Positions 10,235 through 18,159 of a stretch of 64,000 nt of DNA are shown in pieces. The stretch is from assembly GCF_014395785.1 (NCBI RefSeq), contig NZ_CP060713.1, forward strand, positions 710,501 through 774,500, in the 5' to 3' direction. The DNA is from Nocardioides mesophilus. Its GTDB lineage: Bacteria; Actinomycetota; Actinomycetes; Propionibacteriales; Nocardioidaceae. How positions within the stretch are numbered: position 1 is the stretch's first letter; each line of letters begins with the position of its first letter. The notes under the pieces are model-generated. The model was given only the letters and a program-made list of their open reading frames with translations. It did no database searches and had not been told where the DNA came from. The translations under genes and the position numbers were made by a program.

Positions 10235-12130
10235 TCAGCTGATCTGGATCGGCGTCCCGTCGCCGCGCACCAGCTGCCAGTCGTCGGTGGAGAAGGTGGC
10301 CGGGTCGATCGTCTGCTGCGCGATCACCCAGTCGATGAGCAGCTGCCGGATCTCCGCCTGCCGGTTGTAGAGCACCGGGGCGGTCTTGACGTGCGGGTAG
10401 TTGCCGCCGCCGGACTGCCGGTAGTTGTTGATCGCCAGGGCGAACTCCTGGGCCGGGTCGAGGTCGGCGCCCTCGTAGCGGAGGTTCCGGATCCGGTCAC
10501 CGGCCGGCCGGGACACGTCGATGTCGTAGGTGAGCCGCTTGTCGAGGCCCGCGACGATGTCGTAGTTGTAGTCCGGCGTGCCGTTCGGGGCGGTGGCAGT
10601 GGTGGCCCGGATCAGCTCGTCGATGGCGTAGCTCCGGCTGCCGTCGACCTGCTGGAAGTACTGCGCGGAGAACTCCAGGTAGTCGCGCACCTGCGCGCCG
10701 GTGACCTTCACCGCGAGCAGCGTGTTGTCGAAGATGTACAGCCCCGCCACGTCGCGCACCGTGACCTGGCCGGCGGGGATGGCCGCGTCGCGGTTGAACG
10801 GCGCGGCGATGCTGAGCACCGGGAGCGCCTCGTCGGCGGTCCCCTTCAGGGCGCTGCGGACCGCGTCGGCCTGCACGTAGTTGACGAAGTCGATCGCCGC
10901 GACGTCCTCGACGACCGCCCGCTGCGCCGACATCGCCGTCGTGCAGCTGCCGATCACGGAGTTGACGTAGGACACGACCTTCTCGTGCTGGTCGGTCAGC
11001 GTCTTGACGACCTGGCGGTCCTCGTCGACGGTGTTGGCGTCCAGCAGCTGGCTGCCGATCTTCTCCAGCCGCCAGCCGGTGCGGGTCCGCTCGACGTCGA
11101 TGGTGAGCACCGCGAGGCGCATCCCCCACTTCAGCGGCTCCGTGAGCAGCACCTGCTTGCCGGTCTTGGCGTTGGTCACCCACTTCTCGGGGATCTCCTC
11201 GTGGGCGTGACCCACCAGGATGGCGTCGATGCCTGGCACCTGCTCGGCCACCTGCGACGAGGCGTTCTCCGGGTAGGGCAGCGCGTCGCCGTACGACGAG
11301 CTGGGCTTGGACCCGGAGTGCGCCGAGACGATGACGATGTCGGCGCCCCGGCGCTTCATCTCGGGGACGTACTTCGCGGCCTGCTCGACGAGCCCGGGGA
11401 AGGTCATCCGGCCCTCGACGTTGGCTCGGTCCCAGATCGCGATGCCGGGGTTGGTCAGGCCGAGGATGCCGACCTTCACCGGCCGCTCGCCGTGCACGTG
11501 CACCTTCTTGATCACGTAGGGCTCGAACGCGGGCAGGCCGCTCGCCGCGTCGAGGGCGTTGGCGGCCAGCAGGGGGAACTCGAGCTGGGACTGCCAGGTG
11601 CGCAGCACGTCGATGCCGTAGTTGAACTCGTGGTTGCCGAGGGCGGCGGCGTCGTAGCCGATCTCGTTCATCGCCGCGGCCATCGGGTGCACCGGGCTGC
11701 CGGCGCCGCCGTTGATCGGGTCGACCTTCGCGTAGTAGTAGGCCAGCGGGGTGCCCTGGATCGTGTCGCCGGCGTCGATCATCAGGGTGCTGGAGACGCC
11801 GCGGTCCTCGCGGATCGCCTTGACCAGCGTGGCGATCTTGGCCAGCCCGATGTCGTTGTGCTTGGAGTCGTCGTACTCGGTGTTCTTGAAATAGTCCCAG
11901 TTGAAGACGTTGCCGTGCAGGTCGGTCGTGCCGAGCACGGTGACCCGGGCGTGACGGGGGCTCCGGACCCGCGGGGCCGCGGCGGCGGCGCCGGGGACGA
12001 ACCCGACGGCGGCGAGGGCCGCCGCTCCGGTGAGGACGGTACGGCGGCTGGTGGCGGCGGCCGCGGTGGCGGCGCCCGGCTCGGTCGCGGACGCGAGGTG
12101 GTGCTCGGACGCGAGGTTGTGCTCGGTCAA
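10235..12130 (-). CDS. Exported 5'-nucleotidase / 2',3'-cyclic phosphodiesterase family metallophosphoesterase
   Basis: A 631-residue two-domain protein. A twin-arginine signal is visible (TSRRTVLTGAAALAAV, then an Ala-rich cleavage region near residue 50), so it is predicted to be exported folded by Tat. The calcineurin-type metallophosphoesterase domain has TTDLHGN, DAGDTIQGTP, GNHEFN, SAHSG and GHAHEE. The C-terminal 5'-nucleotidase substrate domain includes INNYRQSGGGNYP. The enzyme should hydrolyse extracellular nucleotides to nucleosides. Its position between pncB and pncA makes a role in recovering pyridine nucleotides plausible (inference). It is divergent from pncA. Confidence 0.9.
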   Translation of the reverse strand: MTEHNLASEHHLASATEPGAATAAAATSRRTVLTGAAALAAVGFVPGAAAAAPRVRSPRHARVTVLGTTDLHGNVFNWDYFKNTEYDDSKHNDIGLAKIATLVKAIREDRGVSSTLMIDAGDTIQGTPLAYYYAKVDPINGGAGSPVHPMAAAMNEIGYDAAALGNHEFNYGIDVLRTWQSQLEFPLLAANALDAASGLPAFEPYVIKKVHVHGERPVKVGILGLTNPGIAIWDRANVEGRMTFPGLVEQAAKYVPEMKRRGADIVIVSAHSGSKPSSSYGDALPYPENASSQVAEQVPGIDAILVGHAHEEIPEKWVTNAKTGKQVLLTEPLKWGMRLAVLTIDVERTRTGWRLEKIGSQLLDANTVDEDRQVVKTLTDQHEKVVSYVNSVIGSCTTAMSAQRAVVEDVAAIDFVNYVQADAVRSALKGTADEALPVLSIAAPFNRDAAIPAGQVTVRDVAGLYIFDNTLLAVKVTGAQVRDYLEFSAQYFQQVDGSRSYAIDELIRATTATAPNGTPDYNYDIVAGLDKRLTYDIDVSRPAGDRIRNLRYEGADLDPAQEFALAINNYRQSGGGNYPHVKTAPVLYNRQAEIRQLLIDWVIAQQTIDPATFSTDDWQLVRGDGTPIQIS

Positions 12131-12276
12131 GGGTTCTCCCGTGGGGTGGTGGTGACAGCGGGACAGTTCTACGTCATCGCCGCGTCGGTCCGGCAGCGAC
12201 CCGCCGGTGCCCCGGAGCCCGGCCGGCGGTCCCTCGGGCCCTCGTCAGAGCCACCCCGCCCGGCTAGCCTCAGCCC

Positions 12277-12852
12277 ATGAAGCGCGCGCTGATCGTCGTC
12301 GACGTCCAGAACGACTTCTGCGAGGGCGGCAGCGTCGGGGTCCGCGGCGGCGCCGAGGTGGCCTTCCGGATCGGCGAACTGCTGCACCACTGGACGCTCA
12401 AGGACCCCAAGGCCCCGCCCTACGACCTGGTGGTGGCGACCCGCGACCACCACGTCGACCCCCGCGACCACTTCAGCGACCGGCCGGACTTCGAGCACAC
12501 CTGGCCGGCGCACTGCGTGGTCGGCACCGACGGCGAGGCGTTCCACCCGAACCTGGACCCGCAGCCGTTCGACGCGGTCTTCCTGAAGGGCGAGCACGCC
12601 GCGGCCTACTCCGGCTTCGAGGGACGGTGCTCCGACGGCAGCGGGCTCGCCGACTGGCTGCGCTCCCACGAGGTGACCCAGGTCGACGTGTGCGGGCTGC
12701 CGACCGACCACTGCGTGCGAGCGACCGCGCTCGACGCCGTACGCGAGGGCTTCGAGACCCGTGTCCTGAAGTCCCTGTGCGCCGGTGTGGCGGCACAGAC
12801 CACGAACGCCGCGCTGACCGAGATGACCTCGGCCGGCGTGCACCTCGTCTGA
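12277..12852 (+). CDS. pncA: Nicotinamidase (PncA-type isochorismatase-fold amidohydrolase)
   Basis: A 191-residue enzyme converting nicotinamide to nicotinate, the substrate of PncB. The catalytic triad is visible as Asp9 (VVDVQNDF), Lys104 (FLKGEH) and Cys146 (CGLPTDHCVRAT). The metal ligands fit Asp57, His59, His65 and His79. Length and motifs agree with M. tuberculosis PncA, apart from a short insert before Asp57. The acyl-CoA ligase starts 22 bases downstream on the same strand. Together with pncB and the exported nucleotidase this forms a compact pyridine salvage group. Confidence 0.92.
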   Translation: MKRALIVVDVQNDFCEGGSVGVRGGAEVAFRIGELLHHWTLKDPKAPPYDLVVATRDHHVDPRDHFSDRPDFEHTWPAHCVVGTDGEAFHPNLDPQPFDAVFLKGEHAAAYSGFEGRCSDGSGLADWLRSHEVTQVDVCGLPTDHCVRATALDAVREGFETRVLKSLCAGVAAQTTNAALTEMTSAGVHLV

Positions 12853-12874
12853 CGTCCCGACCGGAAGGATCCGC

Positions 12875-14434
12875 ATGACCAAGCCACTGCCGATGGTGGA
12901 GATGTTCGCCGAGCTCGCCGAGCGTCGGGCGGACCACCCTGCGCTGGTCGGGGCGGCCCGCACCGTCACCTACGCCGGCCTGGTGGAGCGGGCGAACCGG
13001 GTGGCCAACGCGTTGCGCGACGCCGGCCTCGGCGAGGACGAGCGGGTGGCCTACCTGGACCTGAACAACCCGGAGTTCTTCGAGCTGATGCTCGGCGCCG
13101 CCAAGATCGGCTCGGCCATCGCGCCGCTGAACTTCCGGCTGACCCCGCAGGAGATGGGCCGGATCGTCGCCGACTCCGAGGCGAAGGTGCTGGTGGTCGG
13201 CGCGGTGTTCGAGGCCGCCGTACCCCTCATCGAGGCCGAGGCGCCCGGCCTGCAGCGGGTGGTGCGGGTCGGCGAGGACTACGAGTCCTGGGTCGCGGCC
13301 GCCGCGGACACCGACCCGGGCCGCCCGAGCCGGCCCGACGACGTGGTGCTGCAGCTGTACACCTCCGGCACCACCGGCCTGCCCAAGGGCGTGATGCTGA
13401 CCAACGACAACTGCTCGGCGCTGCTCGACGTCGCCGAGCACTGGGACGTCGACGAGACCTCGGTGTCCCTGGTCGCGATGCCGCTGTTCCACATCGGCGG
13501 CTCCGGCTGGGCCAACGTCTCCCTGGCCCGCGGCGGCACCGACGTGCTGGTGCCGATGATCGACCCGGCCGGCCTGCTCGACACGATCGAGCAGCAGCGG
13601 ATCACCAACGCGTTCCTGGTGCCGGCGGTGCTGCAGATGATGTGCGCGGTGCCGGGCGCCGAGGAGCGGGACTTCTCCAGCCTGCGCTCGATCGCGTACG
13701 GCGCCTCGCCGATCACCAGCGCGGTGCTCGCCCGGTCGCTCGAGGTCTTCAAGGCGCCGCTGTTCCAGGTCTACGGGCTCACCGAGACCACCGGCGCGAT
13801 CACCGAGCTGGGCTCGACCGACCACGACCCGGGCGGCCCGCGCCAGCACCTGATGCGCTCGGCCGGCAAGCCCTACCCCTGGGTGGAGATGAAGGCCGTG
13901 GACCCGGCGACCGGCCAGGAGTGCCGGGCCGGGCAGGTCGGCGAGATCTGGATCCGTTCGGTGCAGAACTCCCCCGGCTACTGGCGCAAGCCCGGCGACA
14001 CCGCGGCCGCCTTCGACGCCGAGGGCTGGCTGCACACCGGGGACGCCGGCTACTTCGACGACGAGGGCTACCTGTTCCTCACCGACCGGATCAAGGACAT
14101 GATCGTCACCGGGGCGGAGAACGTGTACCCCGTCGAGGTCGAGTCCGCCCTCTCCGAGCACCCCGACGTGGCCGACGTGGCGGTGATCGGCGTGCCCGAC
14201 GAGAAGTGGGGCGAAACCGTGAAGGCCGTGGTGGTACGGCGGCCCGGCTCGGCGATCACCTCCGAGGAGCTGCTGGAGTGGTCGCGCGACCGGATCGCCG
14301 GCTTCAAGCGGCCCCGGTCGGTGGACTTCGCCGAGGAGCTGCCCCGCAACCCGTCCGGCAAGCTGCTCAAGCGGGTGCTGCGCGAGCCCTACTGGGCCGC
14401 GAGCGAGCAGGCCGCCGGGAGACACATCTCCTGA
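12875..14434 (+). CDS. Acyl-CoA synthetase (AMP-forming, FadD-like)
   Basis: A 519-residue adenylate-forming ligase with a good ribosome site (GGAAGGA) before ATG 12875. Core motifs in order: LYTSGTTGLPKGVML (phosphate loop), VYGLTETTG, WLHTGDAGYFDDEGYLFLTD, KDMIVTGAENVYPVEVE, and the C-terminal catalytic lysine region NPSGKLLKRVL. It should activate a carboxylic acid, probably a fatty or aryl acid, to its CoA thioester; the chain specificity cannot be read from sequence. It follows pncA closely and converges on an enoyl-CoA hydratase across the repeat-rich gap, so the two may serve the same degradation pathway. Confidence 0.9.
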   Translation: MTKPLPMVEMFAELAERRADHPALVGAARTVTYAGLVERANRVANALRDAGLGEDERVAYLDLNNPEFFELMLGAAKIGSAIAPLNFRLTPQEMGRIVADSEAKVLVVGAVFEAAVPLIEAEAPGLQRVVRVGEDYESWVAAAADTDPGRPSRPDDVVLQLYTSGTTGLPKGVMLTNDNCSALLDVAEHWDVDETSVSLVAMPLFHIGGSGWANVSLARGGTDVLVPMIDPAGLLDTIEQQRITNAFLVPAVLQMMCAVPGAEERDFSSLRSIAYGASPITSAVLARSLEVFKAPLFQVYGLTETTGAITELGSTDHDPGGPRQHLMRSAGKPYPWVEMKAVDPATGQECRAGQVGEIWIRSVQNSPGYWRKPGDTAAAFDAEGWLHTGDAGYFDDEGYLFLTDRIKDMIVTGAENVYPVEVESALSEHPDVADVAVIGVPDEKWGETVKAVVVRRPGSAITSEELLEWSRDRIAGFKRPRSVDFAEELPRNPSGKLLKRVLREPYWAASEQAAGRHIS

Positions 14435-14469
14435 CCCGACGACCCGACGACCCAACCACCCGGCGCTCC

Positions 14470-14490
14470 GAGCACCGAGCACCGAGCACC
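14470..14490 (+). repeat. 7-bp microrepeat, three copies
   Basis: GAGCACC is repeated three times head to tail just upstream of the 199-bp repeats, in a region also rich in CCCGACGA-like units (14435-14515). No coding potential is apparent. Confidence 0.6.
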
Positions 14491-14520
14491 GACCGCCGAC
14501 GACCCGACGACCGGCGCTCC

Positions 14521-14990
14521 GACATGCACTTGCCGGCTGCCGAGGCGTCCGCCGCGCTGGGCGCAGCCGGCCCGGGCGCTCGAGTGCATGTCCGAACGCT
14601 CCTGCCCGGCCGACCGCCGGGTCGATGCGGAGGCTGGGGCGCGCCGAGGCCCAGCGTGTCCCCGGCCGGCAGCCGGTCGACCCACCACCCAGCGCCGACG
14701 ACCCGACCACCGGCGGTCCGACATGCACTTGCCGGCTGCCGAGGCGTCCGCCGCGCTGGGCGCAGCCGGCCCAGGCGCTCGAGTGCATGTCCGAACGCTG
14801 CTGCCCGGCCGGCCGCCGGGGCGATGCGGAGGCTGGGGCGCGCCGAGGCCCAGCGCGTCGCCGGCCGGCAGCCGGTCGACCCACCACCCAGCGCCTACGA
14901 CGCGAGCACCGGCGCTCCGACATGCACTCACCGGCTGCCGAGGCGTCCGCCGCGCTGGGCGCAGCCGGCCCGGGCGCTCGAGTGCATGTC
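14521..14990. repeat. 199-bp tandem repeat carrying a 72-bp palindromic core, three cores
   Basis: A 72-bp core occurs at 14521-14592, 14720-14791 and 14919-14990, spaced exactly 199 bp apart, with nearly identical sequence between cores. Each core begins GACATGCACT and ends AGTGCATGTC (perfect 10-bp inverted arms). Inside is a second pair, CCGGCTGC with GCAGCCGG, and a small GGCG/CGCC hairpin. Cores differ at only a few bases. The TG-to-CA change next to the left arm in copy 3 turns a T-G wobble into a C-G pair. The period is not a multiple of three, so no reading frame is conserved. It lies between convergent fadD-like and enoyl-CoA hydratase genes. REP-like or structured-RNA roles are possible; none is proven. 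Confidence 0.9.
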
Positions 14991-15023
14991 CGAACGCCGC
15001 TGCCCGGCCGGCGAGTGGGTCGC

Positions 15024-15158
15024 GGCGCGCCGGCCGGGCAGGTGGCGAGCGAGACCCCGCGCCCGTTGGTCGTCACACGGGGGCGCGCCGGCCGGGCAGA
15101 CGGCGAAGAAGTCCCCGCGCTCGTTGGTCGCCACCCGGGGGCGCGCTCGCCGGGGCGG
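15024..15158. repeat. 58-bp tandem repeat, about 2.3 copies
   Basis: Units begin with GGCGCGCCGGCCGGGCA at 15024 and 15082 and with a degenerate copy at 15140 that runs into the 3' end of the enoyl-CoA hydratase gene. The units share a G(C/T)CCGTTGGTCG-like centre and an ACNCGGGG end. The 58-bp period is again not a multiple of three. Together with the 199-bp repeats this fills the 724-bp gap between stop codons at 14434 and 15159; I see no gene in it. Confidence 0.8.
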
Positions 15159-15932
15159 CTACTCGCCCCGGAAGACGGGTGGCCGCTTCTCGTTGAACGC
15201 GCGCATCCCCTCGGCAGCGTCGGCGGTGCGCAGCAGGACGCTCTGACCGGTTCGCTCGCGCTGGAGCGCGCCCTCCAGGGCCCCCAGGGTCGCCGCGTTG
15301 ACGGCCTTCTTGGTCGCCGCGAAGCCGAGCGGCGGGCCGGCCGCCAGCGCCCCGGCGAGAGCAGCCGCCGCGGACTCCAGCTCCTCGTCGGGCACGACGC
15401 GGCTGACCAGGCCGGCCTCGAACGCCTCGCGCGCCGGCAGCGGGTCCTCGAGCAGCGCCATCCGCATCGCCCGGATCCGGCCCACCGCCGCTGCGATCGT
15501 GGCGGTCGCGCCGCCGTCCGGCATCAGCCCGATCCGCGTGAACCCGAGCCGGAGCACCGCCGACTCCCCGGCCAGCACCACGTCGCAGGCCACGGCGATC
15601 GAGCAGCCCACCCCGGCCGCTGCCCCCGCCACGGCGGCCACCACCGGCCGGTCGAGCGAGACGATCGCCCGGACGATCCGGTTGGCGCGGTCCAGGCTGG
15701 TGACGTCGAAGTTGTCGTGCGCCCGCGCGCCGGACACGTCCGCGCCCGAGCAGAACGAGCCGCCGGCTCCCGAGATGAGGACCACCCGGACCTCGTCGCG
15801 GCCGGCTGCGGCCTCGAGCTCCCCGGCGAGCGCGTCGGCCATCGACGCGGTCAGCGCGTTGCGCCGCTCCGGCCGGTCGAACCGCAGGTGCAGCACCCCG
15901 TCCGCGAGGCGCACGTCGAGCCCGGCGCTCAC
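15159..15932 (-). CDS. Enoyl-CoA hydratase/isomerase family protein
   Basis: About 257 residues of the crotonase fold. Start GTG 15932 is favoured because GGAGGGCGG lies a few bases upstream and the frame beyond it codes nothing recognisable. The oxyanion-hole segments are present: SFCSGADVSGA and AAVAGAAAGVGCSIAVACD. In the position of the first catalytic Glu there is RIGLMPDGG, with Asp/Gly residues, so the exact reaction (hydratase, isomerase or other) is uncertain. The protein ends AFNEKRPPVFRGE, a common actinobacterial EchA ending. It converges with the acyl-CoA ligase. Confidence 0.88.
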   Translation of the reverse strand: MSAGLDVRLADGVLHLRFDRPERRNALTASMADALAGELEAAAGRDEVRVVLISGAGGSFCSGADVSGARAHDNFDVTSLDRANRIVRAIVSLDRPVVAAVAGAAAGVGCSIAVACDVVLAGESAVLRLGFTRIGLMPDGGATATIAAAVGRIRAMRMALLEDPLPAREAFEAGLVSRVVPDEELESAAAALAGALAAGPPLGFAATKKAVNAATLGALEGALQRERTGQSVLLRTADAAEGMRAFNEKRPPVFRGE

Positions 15933-16201
15933 CCGTCCGCCCTCCGGTAGCCAGTTGGGGTCATGAGGGCATCCTGACACCTGCCGAGGCCGGTGGTGCT
16001 GTCTGCGCGTGGCCGGTGCGTACGGCCGGCACTCGCGGCCGGTGCGCGCGGGCGGTGCGGGCGGGCGATGCCGGTGGGTGCGTGCGGCGGGTGCGCGCGG
16101 CCCGGCGCGCGGCTGGTGCGGCGGGCGCGCGTACGGCAGTGCGCGGCCGGTGCGGAACGCCGGGGTCCGCGACCCAGCGGACCGGCGATTCCCATAACCC
16201 T
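15933..16201. repeat. G-rich low-complexity intergenic stretch
   Basis: A 269-bp stretch with degenerate decamer repeats: GGCCGGTGCG occurs at 16011, 16037 and 16145 among many GCGGGYGGTGCG-like variants. Four GGG runs at 16050-16078 (spacers 6, 1 and 10 bases) could form a G-quadruplex on the plus strand. No gene is seen. It sits just upstream of the arsR promoter. Confidence 0.6.
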
Positions 16202-16230
16202 TTGACAGCGATCGACCGGGTGCGTTAGAA
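16202..16230 (+). promoter_or_regulatory. Sigma-70-like promoter of the arsR-MFS-lanC-like cluster
   Basis: TTGACA (16202-16207), a 17-base spacer and TTAGAA (16225-16230) form a near-consensus vegetative promoter 51 bases before the arsR ATG. Such a clear promoter is unusual in this GC-rich sequence. Confidence 0.75.
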
Positions 16231-16280
16231 CTCCCCAACGAGTCTTGGGCAGTCCGAGCGGCAGACAGATGGGGAACGAC

Positions 16281-16817
16281 ATGACCGGTGATCCACGCGA
16301 GGTCGCCTCGATGCGAGCCACCGCCCACCCGGTGCGGCTGCAGATCCTGTCGCTGCTGACCGGGGCGGACCTGAGCGCCGCGGAGATCGCCCGCGAGCTC
16401 GACCTCAGCCACGCGAACGCGTCGTACCACCTGCGGGTCCTCGCCGACGCGGGCCTGGTCGTCGAGGCCGGCGAGGAGAAGATCCGCGGCGGCGTCGCCA
16501 AGCGGTACCGGCACCCGTGGGACCAGACCCCGTCGGTCGAGCCGGGCGGCTCCGCCACGTCCTACGTCGCCGCGATGGCCGCCGAGCTGGTCCGACGCTA
16601 CGGCCCGGGCAGGCGCCGCGGCTTCCTCGCCGACGCCGAGATGTGGGTGACTCCGCAGACCTGGGAGCAGGTGCGGACGCTGGTCCAGGAGGCGTCCCGA
16701 CTCGTCCACGCCGAGGCGCAGCCGCCCCGAACACCCGGAACGCTGCATGTGAACCTCACCGCGGCTGCCTTCGAGATGGACGAGCAGCCCGGCCCGGCCA
16801 CGGAGGTGCCGGCATGA
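16281..16817 (+). CDS. ArsR-family (winged-helix) transcriptional regulator
   Basis: About 178 residues; ATG 16281 is chosen because GGGGA lies 7 bases upstream (ATG 16269 is the alternative). The N-terminal winged helix is clear: MRATAHPVRLQILSLL, then AAEIARELDLSHANASYHLR (recognition helix) and VLADAGLVVEAGEEKIRG (wing). The metal-binding Cys motifs of classical ArsR are absent, so it is more like the drug/solute-responsive members. Its stop overlaps the MFS start by 4 bases, so it probably autoregulates and controls the transporter from the promoter at 16202. Confidence 0.9.
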   Translation: MTGDPREVASMRATAHPVRLQILSLLTGADLSAAEIARELDLSHANASYHLRVLADAGLVVEAGEEKIRGGVAKRYRHPWDQTPSVEPGGSATSYVAAMAAELVRRYGPGRRRGFLADAEMWVTPQTWEQVRTLVQEASRLVHAEAQPPRTPGTLHVNLTAAAFEMDEQPGPATEVPA

Positions 16818-18063
16818 CCTGGCGCGAGGCGTTCTCCCCGCTGCGCAGCCGCGACTTCGCGTGGTACTTCGCGTCCCGGTTCAGCAACACCCTCGGCACG
16901 ATGATGGCCTCGATCGCGCTCACCTTCGCGGTCCTCGACCTCACCGACTCCCCAGCGCGCTCGGCCAGGTGCTGGCCGCCCGGACCATCCCGATGGTGCT
17001 GTTCCTGCTCTTCGGCGGCGTGATCGCCGACCGGTTCCCGCGCACGCTGGTGCTCCAGCTCTCCAACGTCCTCTCCGCGCTCACCCAGGGCGTGGTGGCC
17101 TTCCTGGTGATCACCGGGCAGGCGGAGCTCTGGATGCTGGTGGTGCTGGAGGCCGCCAACGGGACGGTGTGGGCGATCAGCTTCCCGGCGATGTCGGGGA
17201 TGCTGCCGCAGCTGGTGCGGCGCGACCAGCTGCAGTCGGCGAACGCGCTGCTCTCGCTCTCCCGCGGCGGCCTCACCGTGCTGGGCCCCACGATCGGTGC
17301 GTTGCTGGTGGTCACGGTCGGTGCTGGCTGGGCGCTCGCCGTCGACGCGCTCACCTGGGCGGTCGCCTCGCTGCTGCTCATGCCGGTGCGGATCCCTCCG
17401 CGTCGGGCGAGCACCGAGAAGTCCAGCACGCTGAGCGACCTGCGCGAGGGCTGGTCGCTGTTCGTCGGCACGACCTGGCTGTGGGTGGTCGTCCTGTCGT
17501 TCTCGGTGCTCAACGCCATCCACTCCGGGGCCTGGTTCACGCTGGGCCCGGCGCTGGCCAAGAAGACCATCGGCGAGCAGGGCTGGGGTCTGGTGCTATC
17601 CGCGGAGTCGGTCGGCCTGCTGCTGATGACGCTCGTGCTGCTGCGGGTGCGGCTACGACGCCCGCTGCTGGTCGGCATGCTGGGCTGCTCGCTGATGGGC
17701 ATCCCGATGATCGTCCTCGGCGTACAGCCGCACCTGCTGACCCTGGTGCTGCTCACAGTCGTCGCCGGCGCCGGCATCGAGGTCTTCAGCATGGCCTGGA
17801 ACCTCGCCATGCAGGAGAACATCGAGGACCGGATGCTCTCCCGTGCCTACTCCTACGACGCGCTCGGCTCCTTCGTCGCGATGCCGGTCGGCCAGCTGGT
17901 CTACGGACCGCTCGGCGAGGCGTTCGGCTTCCGCGACGTGCTGCTGTGGAGCGGCATCGGGTACGTCGCCGTGGCGCTCCTCACGCTGTCCAGCCGTTCG
18001 GTCCGCCGGCTCGAGCGGGCCGCGCCGGTCCCAGCAGCGGCGGCCGCCACCACCGAGGTCTGA
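16814..18063 (+). pseudogene. MFS transporter, frameshifted near 16950
   Basis: The protein begins MTWREAFSPLRSRDFAWYF at ATG 16814 and reads well to about residue 46 (AVLDLTDSP), then the frame breaks. From LGQVLAARTIPMVLF on, a different frame continues without interruption to the stop at 18063. Adding one C to the CCCC run at 16950-16953 restores a single frame of about 416 residues with 12 hydrophobic segments, typical of an MFS exporter of the MFS_3/EntS type. Either the gene is a recent pseudogene or the base call is wrong. It overlaps arsR by 4 bases and precedes the LanC-like gene. Confidence 0.85.
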
Positions 18064-18069
18064 GCCGTC

Positions 18070-18159
18070 ATGCTTGCCCCGGGACAACGACCGCGAGGAC
18101 CGGAGACCTTCATGACGCACGACGACGCCGACCGCGCCGACCACGGGGTCCACCCATGA
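18070..18159 (+). CDS. Possible 15-29-codon leader ORF upstream of the LanC-like gene
   Basis: Starts at ATG 18070 (29 codons) or ATG 18112 (15 codons, MTHDDADRADHGVHP) are in one frame. The second has GGAG six bases upstream. The stop overlaps the LanC-like ATG (ATGA at 18156-18159), a layout that would couple translation. The peptide is Asp/His-rich and lacks Cys and Ser, so it is not a convincing lanthipeptide precursor. It may be only a chance ORF. Confidence 0.25.
   Translation: MLAPGQRPRGPETFMTHDDADRADHGVHP

Noticed and set aside
9242-12280. A 1,012-codon plus-strand open frame across pncB and the nucleotidase gene
   Set aside because: It shares no recognisable domain and overlaps two clear genes in other frames; GC-rich DNA produces such frames by lack of stop codons.
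14521-14990. CRISPR array
   Set aside because: The repeated core is 72 bp and the intervening segments are also repeated rather than unique; no cas genes are nearby.
14389-15246. Open frames across the 199-bp repeats
   Set aside because: The 199- and 58-bp periods are not multiples of three, so translated copies differ in every unit; no ribosome site or known product.
18112-18159. Lanthipeptide precursor for the LanC-like protein
   Set aside because: The peptide has no Cys and no Ser, with a single Thr, so it cannot form lanthionine rings.
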